Shown: positions 57,365 through 64,000 of the stretch, one piece after another | Position numbering within the stretch: the stretch's first letter is position 1 | How the letters are laid out: the number at the start of each line of letters is the position of its first letter | Source of the DNA: Cristatella mucedo | Taxonomy: Eukaryota > Bryozoa > Phylactolaemata > Cristatellidae | Assembly: GCA_009760855.2 (NCBI GenBank) | Contig: WPIO01000003.1 | Coordinates: forward strand, 6,324,501-6,388,500 | DNA length: 64,000 nt | Reading direction: 5' to 3' | Program-made: the position numbers and the translations under genes | Notes under the pieces: model-generated | The model's input: only the letters and a program-made list of their open reading frames with translations | Database searches by the model: none | What the model was told of the DNA's origin: nothing

Positions 57365-57445
57365 CTAAAACGTGATCGGAAGAAACGATGGTGAAATAAA
57401 AGATACTCTGAAAATGCATGCACTAAGAAATTTCAAGGCACCCAC

Positions 57446-57531
57446 CGTCGGGTTTGGTGTTGTGAGAAGCCTTCCAGTTGAAGATGGAGCCGTGACCAGG
57501 TTAGAAAGGCTTGGTATCAGATAGCAGTTCC
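57446..57531 (-). CDS. Weak candidate upstream exon of gene 1
   Basis: Acceptor TTTGTTTGTGCACTCAG and a GTGGGT donor; the frame reads NCYLIPSLSNLVTAPSSTG then RLLTTPNPT. It is rich in Ser, Thr and Pro and in phase with the exon at 57,268-57,364. Nothing else supports it. Confidence 0.2.
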
Positions 57532-58992
57532 CTGAGTGCACAAACAAAGAGAGTCGGCGAGGGAATGATCGTAAACATTGAGCTTAGAATTGTAACATTG
57601 TAAGCCCAAATAACTTCTATGTCTACGTCATAGTTTGATGCCAAATCTGACAACGGAGCTTGCTAGTTGATTAAAATATTGCTCCACACGTAAACGGATA
57701 TGTAACCATAAAGCCCTGCATCAGTTTGAGTTTGATGTCACTCTCATATTGATGGCCCAGAAAATTGGTCACCAAAGAATAATAAGATAGTCTAAATGTC
57801 ACTTGTGGACTCAGTAGACAATGGTGTTCGAATAAATCATTCTGACTGCTAAGGATACGGCTATCAGAAACTAAAGTATTTACGCTTTTGATCTTATAAT
57901 CCGCTCACTGGCAGTGGATGAGGAGCTAGTTGCACGTTGCGTTCCCTACTAAGCGACGTCTCACCTGAGTCGGCTATCCAACTTGATAAAGAAGTAGCAG
58001 CTTATATTTATTTAAGCCTTAGTCCATCCATCCTTTGTAAAGCGCATATAAAGACGTTAAGTTTTTGGAGGTCACTATGCAAATATGTTATTGTTATTCT
58101 CCTTGTTCTTGCCTACTGCCATGATAAAGGAAAGAGTTTGATACTGGTGTACTAGTGGGTCCTCGCAAGAAAGTTTCAGTAAGCTAGAGATTAGACGTGG
58201 CAATAAATTCGGGTTCTAATTACATCCGTGCTTGCTTAAAGACAACTTCTCTAATGGGAAACAGGCATAGTTAACAAATGCTTGGCTTCCTAGGGCGATA
58301 CTACCCATTACACGGTCGTAATATTTAAGAGTTTATCTGTTCAGCTTATGAAAAATTGAAATAAGTATTTGATAGACCTAACATATTCTGTTTCCTATTT
58401 CGAGTAAGTGGCATGCAGAACCTTGATGGCGGAAGAATTGTCACGTAGAAGGGTCGACATGCAAAGGAAAATCAATATGATGTCACGAGTATTTAACTCT
58501 CACTCAACGATTGCTCATTGAGTTTTAGATTCATGTTGTCGAGCACAGACTGGCATTAATATGCTATAAACTCTATGAGACACATACATCTGTTGCATTC
58601 GACAGAGACACTGTCGAAATTCGGTGCATCCGTCTGTTGTTCAGATCGGACTGCACCAGCAGAATAGAGAATGAGGCGATTCGTTGACTTTCACGAGTCT
58701 CATCCGTATTTGTGCTAGCTAAGCAGTTGGTGCTTCAATATATTTCGCTTCATGTCAGAAACATTGATAGCACAGAACTTTCCGGCGAGTTCCAAATCGT
58801 CGGCTAATCCAAAGCCAAGGCATCGAACTGATTACCCTGCAAATTGCAAGCAGGCAGGTGTAGTGTCGCCATTGAATCGGTCCGGAATCGGGACTGAATT
58901 AAATGGAGACCTTGCCAGACGTAGCATTATCGATATTGACAAGTAATACATGGCCATTTGCGCTAATTCTCATCTAAATGAGGCCTTGCAGA
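57532..58992. other. Unassigned sequence
   Basis: No gene or repeat was recognised. The 5' end of gene 1, with its signal peptide, should lie here or beyond if the model is right. Confidence 0.4.
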
Positions 58993-59286
58993 TCAAACAG
59001 TTTTCGGATTCACGCCTGGCACGCCGATCCTGTAAGTGCATTGAAAGTCTAGTAACTTGGCTAGTTGGTTCAGATACCCAGTTTTTCTCATTTCTCTCAT
59101 TGCCTGGATGGTGACCTCAATCTTGGGCGTTTCATGCATTAAATTACGGTTTACTTTGTGAGACGCTGGTGATAACTCGGCTGTGATCACCACTAATCTA
59201 GTCCTCGGGTGTAAGATGAAAGCTAGTTCAAGCCCAAGCATGCTAACGAGAAGTCGTTTTGCATCAGAGCTCTGCCGAGCTGCCAT
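58993..59286 (-). mobile_element. Possible RTE-type LINE relic
   Basis: A minus frame of 97 codons contains MREMRKTGYLNQLAKLLDF. This resembles the start of RTE-clade endonucleases (VRTMRE-x-G-x-L-x-ELAK-x-L). The preceding text (LAFILHPRTRLVV) resembles a later endonuclease block (GVGF-x-L), so the order looks rearranged. Weak. Confidence 0.25.
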
Positions 59287-59356
59287 CTAGCCAAGCGACC
59301 ATCAATGTCTATTCTCTGATTGACCTGGACATATTGATTAACCAGTGAAATCCATA

Positions 59357-60860
59357 CTAATAATAAGAATGCATTTTCATAGTGTCTTCAAAGAACTTAG
59401 TCTCTGTTTTGGCATTTGACAATTGATTTAAGGGTAGCGTGATCATTGAGTTTATGGTAACGTCATCCTGTCAATAAGCATAACTTGGTTAGAGCTGATA
59501 TACTAAGTGTCAACATGCAAATATAGTAAATAGCAGCATGCACAGTTTCAGCACGCATAAGCGAACGAAGGAAAATCACATGCAACCATCAAAGGCTGTG
59601 AGAAGCATTTTTTAGGTTCTCTTCAGCCGTTATCAAATATGAAGGCATTGTGAATACAGAAGAGAGTAAGTTCGCGGCTATATGATCATGATAATAAGTT
59701 GAAAATGCGACACTCACGATCTCCAAAGAGCTTGAGCTACGTACGAAGTATAGCTAAACTATTTGAGTCGGAAAAGCAAATGGCACGTTGCTTAGACGGT
59801 TGGTTGAGTACTTCCGATAGGTATCCTAGAACCAGATAATGAAGAGACCTAAAAGTGAGCACCAGAAACTTGACGCCAATAGGTTGCTTGATTGGCAGCC
59901 CGTGCAGGTTTCCCAGACGCGATATGATGTGGCGACTAAGACGCTCACGAGAGACCAGCCTAACTGCATAGTTTTTTGCTCGAACTGCAAGTGCTTGATT
60001 GCACATGCCGGAAAACCAGCAAGCAGTGAGTAACAAAAGTAGAGATAGCATGCCACAAATTGGTAGACTAATTTAGACGTAGTCCTACTGTCTAAGCAGG
60101 CTCAAACTTAAGGAAGTTTGGCAGAATGAAAATAAGTAGACTTTACTGAGTCACATATGTGGTTGACTAGTGAAAGTTTACTTTGCTAAAGGACACCTAG
60201 ACTTTGTGCTGATTCAACCTGGGATACTCCTGTAAAGCCTATTGGAGTGATATTTTCTATTTCCGAGTCAGACCTGTATCACACTTATATAGTTACTTGG
60301 TTTTATTTTCATTCAATTTGAGAAAATTTGCTGTCATCTAAGTGGGCTTGTCAGCAATACGTGCAGCAAATGAGTTGGGAGAACTTGACGAACTTGAGGG
60401 CTTGGAGGGATTAAGGCAAAGATACAGCTGCGACTCATTTGCATACAAGTTAAAGCCGAGAGTGTGCTTAGCGATCACATTTGCATGAGAGAGAGAGAGA
60501 GTATCAGTTGCGAAGAGGACCAAGCTCAGACTTTTGAGGTGCCCCTTACTTTAGTGGTTCTTCTGACTAATGTGTCCGTTCGTGTCAATACTTGGTAGTA
60601 TCCCGCTGAGATAGGATCTATAGCACTTAAGCTTCATGACAGTTACGCCCAAGCAAGAGCAGAGGCGCTCGAGAAGGATTTGTGATCAATAGTATTAAAG
60701 GCAGCCGAAAAAATCAAATTGAATTTAAAAATTACTCTTATGACGAAAGATTGATTTCTCGGATGCAGAATCGAGATGAGATCAGAGAAATTTGAGATAT
60801 GGCAGACTTGGTACCTGGGTGGCAATAGACTACTGCCACCATTGGCAGGTTGTTGTTTGA
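59357..60860 (-). mobile_element. LINE-A copy with internal deletion
   Basis: On the minus strand, an endonuclease piece (LPPRYQVCHISNFSDLISIL then a GDFN-region relic VIRVIFKFN) is joined directly to the RT block SAAFNTIDHKSF at about 60,700. The rest of the endonuclease, the linker and the RT start are missing. Then come decayed FATDTLSLSHANVIAKHTLG and YANESQLYLCL (YADD to YANE), the C-terminal block and the 3' UTR to 59,357. Confidence 0.85.
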
Positions 60861-61492
60861 TGAACTCAAAACAATCAATTAGAAAGACAGCTATAAGGGG
60901 AAGGAAAATGGCCTGAAATTGAAGGATAGACGTGTGATGACGACGACTCAGAAACTGGTTTTGATTGATCTATTAGTAATAAAGAAGAAGCCTGTTAGGA
61001 TTGTTTTGTAAATAGTAGCGATGGTAACCAATTTTAGTCAAGCCTTGATCAACTTGAACTTGTCAAATCCATTTGGTAGCTATATTACGTATTATAGGGG
61101 TTTATTGCAGGTTGATTGCGTCCTTTAAACACCATTTTTAAGATGGGCTACTGGTACCATGACCGGCCTGATGACCACTAATAATGAGTAATTTACATCA
61201 GACCATGACGAGATTGCTCGAGGCGATATGAGTCGAGTCAATGCCTGGGACTTTGAAAGAATGGGGCCTCTAGCTGCCACCTCCTCGAACGCTCCGCGGT
61301 GCTTTTCTTCTGTTATTAAACGATTCACGGACATTAGCGATAGCAACAGTGTCTAGGAATGCATATGAACGGCGACAACGAAACGATAGTAGGTAATCAA
61401 GATCTTATCTCATAGGCAGTTTATTGCAGACGAAGGAAGAATCAAATGCAGCCATTTCTGGTGTGGTTGACCCAGCCCGAAGCACTAGGTGT
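60861..61492. other. Unassigned sequence
   Basis: The minus frame at 61,125-61,346 is open in a GC-richer patch but unrecognised. The block ends where the right copy of the direct repeat begins. Confidence 0.35.
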
Positions 61493-61847
61493 TTCCTTGA
61501 CCCTGACCAGCACCAGCGATAAAGGAATGTCTTAATTCCGCTCATTGAGCGATTGCAGAGTTTGTGTCGAATAAGCACTATGATAGTGATCTATATCTTT
61601 TGGCAATCGCAGGTTTAGACCTACATATGAGAACATCTTGTGGCTATTACCTACCACACAAATAATGTTCAGGTCGTGGCTCACTTAGAGAAAAATCCTA
61701 GCTGTGCCACTTCTTCAATCCTTCTAGAAAGTTTTTCATCAATTATGCGAAGATCTTAATATCGTCACCGAAACAGAGTCGCCCACAAGCTTTTTTATAC
61801 ATCGTGTAAATAGGAATGATAACTAAATTATCCGGCTTGCAGATTCA

Positions 61848-61990
61848 CCCAGAATACTAGTTTTTCAGTGGCTGAGGTGATCGCTTCGACAGAATTCTTT
61901 GATGTCCAAGGTCGTAGGCTCAAACTTCGTCGGCATATAAGAAGTGCCTAAATTAAGATTAAGTTCTTTTAGGCAATATATCAATGAATT
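61848..61990 (+). mobile_element. tRNA-derived SINE
   Basis: Counterpart of the SINE at 2,431-2,565: TCAGTGGCTGAGGTGATCGC, then GTCGTAGGCTCAAACTTCG, then the tail GATTAAGTTCTTTTAGGCAA. Its tail is closer to the SINE consensus than the left copy's. Confidence 0.6.
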
Positions 61991-62299
61991 GTATTTATTG
62001 CTTTGTTTAGCTGCCCCGAGGCTTACATAACTTTATCAAAACAAAGCTTAGCGTCTCTTTTAATTATCAGCCCGAGCAAGCCCACCGAAAGTACCCAGCC
62101 CAGAAAGGCTCTTAAGCCCTTCACAAAATACTAAAAACTCGCTCTTCACGACACACGTCGCTGGTTCAAGTCCTGCAGCCGGTATTAATTTATTACCAAC
62201 TGCAAGAAGAAGCTACACTGGATAATCTTCTTCTAGAAGGTAAATAATAAGGTTTTCCTGCCTCTATAAACTGGAGGCTGTTAGATCAGCTAGTCATCG

Positions 62300-63790
62300 A
62301 ATAATGGATACTGAAGGTTTACGTTAATCCATCTGAAACATTAGTCACCAACTAATTGTCGAGCGCCTCTCGTCTGGCCTGAAAATAACTGGCATTGCAC
62401 GGCAATGCTTGAAATCCTATCTCGGTAGAAGACTACAGAGTGTTGATATAAACACACAAGGATGGCCAAAGGAACCACTAAAGTACTGAGAACATCGGAG
62501 CTCTGCGCCTAGTTTTGTCCTGTTTACTGATTATTCTCTCCATCTTGCCGATATGATCGCCAAGATTAATCAAAACTTTCACTTCTAAACAGATAGAGTG
62601 AAACACAGTTCTGCCAGCATTATACGTGTAAATATATAATTTACTCCTATATCGCCTTAAGAGAACCTAATCTCTATTCAGGGGCTTCACATATGCCACT
62701 GGGCTGGAGCCCACGGCTTCGGGCCAGACCTTGATCAGGGCGAGCACCTTAGCAACTGGGCATAAGGACACCAAGTGGCTTTGACGCCTCCAGCCTTCCA
62801 GCCAGTTAAATTCTCCACACTTCCTCGATGCATTTATTGCTGACATCCATGTTGGGGTGGCAGCAAATTTCCCAAATTGAACGACAATAAAACCAGCAAA
62901 CTAGATCTGTGTACAGCGAGTGTGACTCGGAAATCAAAAATCTTAACACTTCAAGTTACCAGCATTTTTACGAAATCTAGGGGTCCTTTTCCAAACTGAT
63001 CTTTCACTAGATGACCTTATCAGCTCCAGATTTCAGTCTGCCTACTTTCAGCTATCTAGCATCGCTAAAAATTCAGCTGCCTAGACAAGTATACTGCATC
63101 CAAATGGTTTGTGCATTTTTACATCCCATTTCGACTTCTGTAAATCATTAATTGCTTTTCCAAAAATCTATGCACTAAAGCACATACAGTTGCTGCAAAA
63201 CTCTGCAGCTAGGCTTGTTAGTCGTGATCTTGACAGTTACCACGTCGCGCCCCTACTCGCTGACCTGCAAGGGCTTCCAATCAAGCGGCTCAAGGAAGTC
63301 AAGGTTTTCTCATCTCTAATACTTTTAGGTCCCTTCGTTCTGTCACTCCTGCCTACCTATTAGCACTGCTTCTCAAACAGGCTAGGCATCCCACCCCCAC
63401 TCTTAAGACTCAATTAGTTTAGCTAAGCAACGAATGAATCCGGAATCCTTTGAAGAGATTGCATTTCGCTGTTATGCTTCGAAAGCTTGGAACTCACTCT
63501 TGACTGATGACACGACATCCCCTGACTTGAGGACAGCTAAACAAAAATTCAAACACACCTCTTCGTTGCCGCATTTGCTGATTCTTTGTGACCTTTTTTG
63601 TGTTCTTTTTCAGGCTGACATTGTGCAACTATAACTAACCACATTGGCATTTTAACACTTTTCCTTTTACCTCTAAGCAAATTATGCACGTTGAAACTGT
63701 GCATGTTACAAGTAACCATGCAGTCATACTTCTTTCACACTTTATTTAAAGTATCTAGGAAGAGACTAAGTTCAATAAGTGTTACAAAGA
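62300..63790 (+). mobile_element. LINE-A copy within the right repeat
   Basis: RT text (ITGIARQCLKSYLGRRLQSV-like; VDINTQGWPKEPLKY) is broken by a SINE at the YADD site, then resumes with the N-D-x-K-T block, LLQNSAARLVSRDLDSYHVA (frame at 63,109-63,363) and the ORF end PESFEEIAFRCYASKAWNSL. The tail is at about 63,755-63,790. More complete at its 3' end than the left copy. Confidence 0.8.
62625..62775 (-). mobile_element. tRNA-derived SINE
   Basis: Minus strand: A-box CCCAGTTGCTAAGGTGCTCG, B-box GTGGGCTCCAGCCCAGTGG, then TGAATAGAGATTAGGTTCTC and AATATATTA-type end. It occupies the same site as the SINE at 3,215-3,372 in the left repeat. Confidence 0.75.
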
Positions 63791-64000
63791 TGTCATCATG
63801 ATTAGTTCTGGTATCAGTATTAATGGTAGCCTCTCTATAATGTCCAAGACCGAACCGGCACAATGCATCCTAGCCCATAAAAATTCGTTAGCCTTTCTCA
63901 ACTTATCGTGTTTATGTTTATCACAAGTGTGTGCTTCTCACTAAACCTTCATAACTTGCTAAATTTATGTATTATGTAAGCATGGGTTAATAATCAAAAA
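63791..64000. other. Unassigned AT-rich end of window
   Basis: No feature recognised. Confidence 0.4.

Larger units (their letters stand above)
61493..63386 (+). repeat. Right copy of 1.9 kb composite direct repeat
   Basis: Collinear with 2,066-3,992 and containing the same components in the same order, including SINEs at 61,848-61,990 (+) and 62,625-62,775 (-). Here the LINE-A part continues beyond the end of the left copy, to about 63,790. Confidence 0.85.

Overview
The window looks like nuclear DNA of an invertebrate animal. It has no prokaryote-style gene packing. Coding signal comes as short exons with GT/AG borders and kilobase introns. Most of the rest is decayed non-LTR retrotransposons, tRNA-derived SINEs and microsatellites. 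The species cannot be named from this; a sponge, cnidarian or other soft-bodied marine invertebrate would fit. The listed open reading frames are mostly fragments of dead retrotransposons or their antisense shadows, and several open with TTG or GTG rather than ATG.

The coding content of most interest is on the minus strand. Exons at 57.3, 54.2, 45.5 and 38.5 kb (gene 1), 34.4, 27.6 and 24.3 kb (gene 2), and 16.2 and 15.6 kb (gene 3) read as three head-to-tail genes. Their products resemble the C-terminal domain of CTHRC1 (collagen triple helix repeat containing 1), a secreted extracellular-matrix glycoprotein. Each gene has a first-half exon (TF/TY-x-K...LR... often W-x-FT-x-NG-x-x-C) and a last exon (DGVC-x-GL...VG-x-C...YTGW...). 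The joining intron has phase 1 in genes 1 and 3. Exons upstream of the domain in genes 1 and 2 enter in phase 1 and leave in phase 0, matching the phase 0 start of the domain exons. No Gly-X-Y collagen stretch or complete 5' end was found for any gene.

Two other candidate genes were seen: a minus-strand first exon at 6.1-6.3 kb with a signal peptide and a PAN/Apple-like cysteine pattern, and a plus-strand ORF at 35.4-35.7 kb with one hydrophobic segment followed by a cysteine-rich stretch.

Mobile DNA: one L2/CR1-like LINE family (called LINE-A here) makes up most of the repeats, with about twenty fragments on both strands. The most complete copy is at 30.56-33.67 kb, with recognisable endonuclease, reverse transcriptase and 3' tail. 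A second related family (LINE-B) appears at 17.2, 22.6, 24.1, 37.2, 46.4, 50 and 52.4 kb. A tRNA-derived SINE occurs about ten times, and its 3' tail matches the LINE-A tail, which suggests LINE-A mobilised it. A composite unit of about 1.9 kb is present as direct copies near both ends (2.07-3.99 kb and 61.49-63.39 kb), and both copies carry the same two SINEs at the same places.

All splice sites and alignments were judged by eye, so exon borders are predictions.
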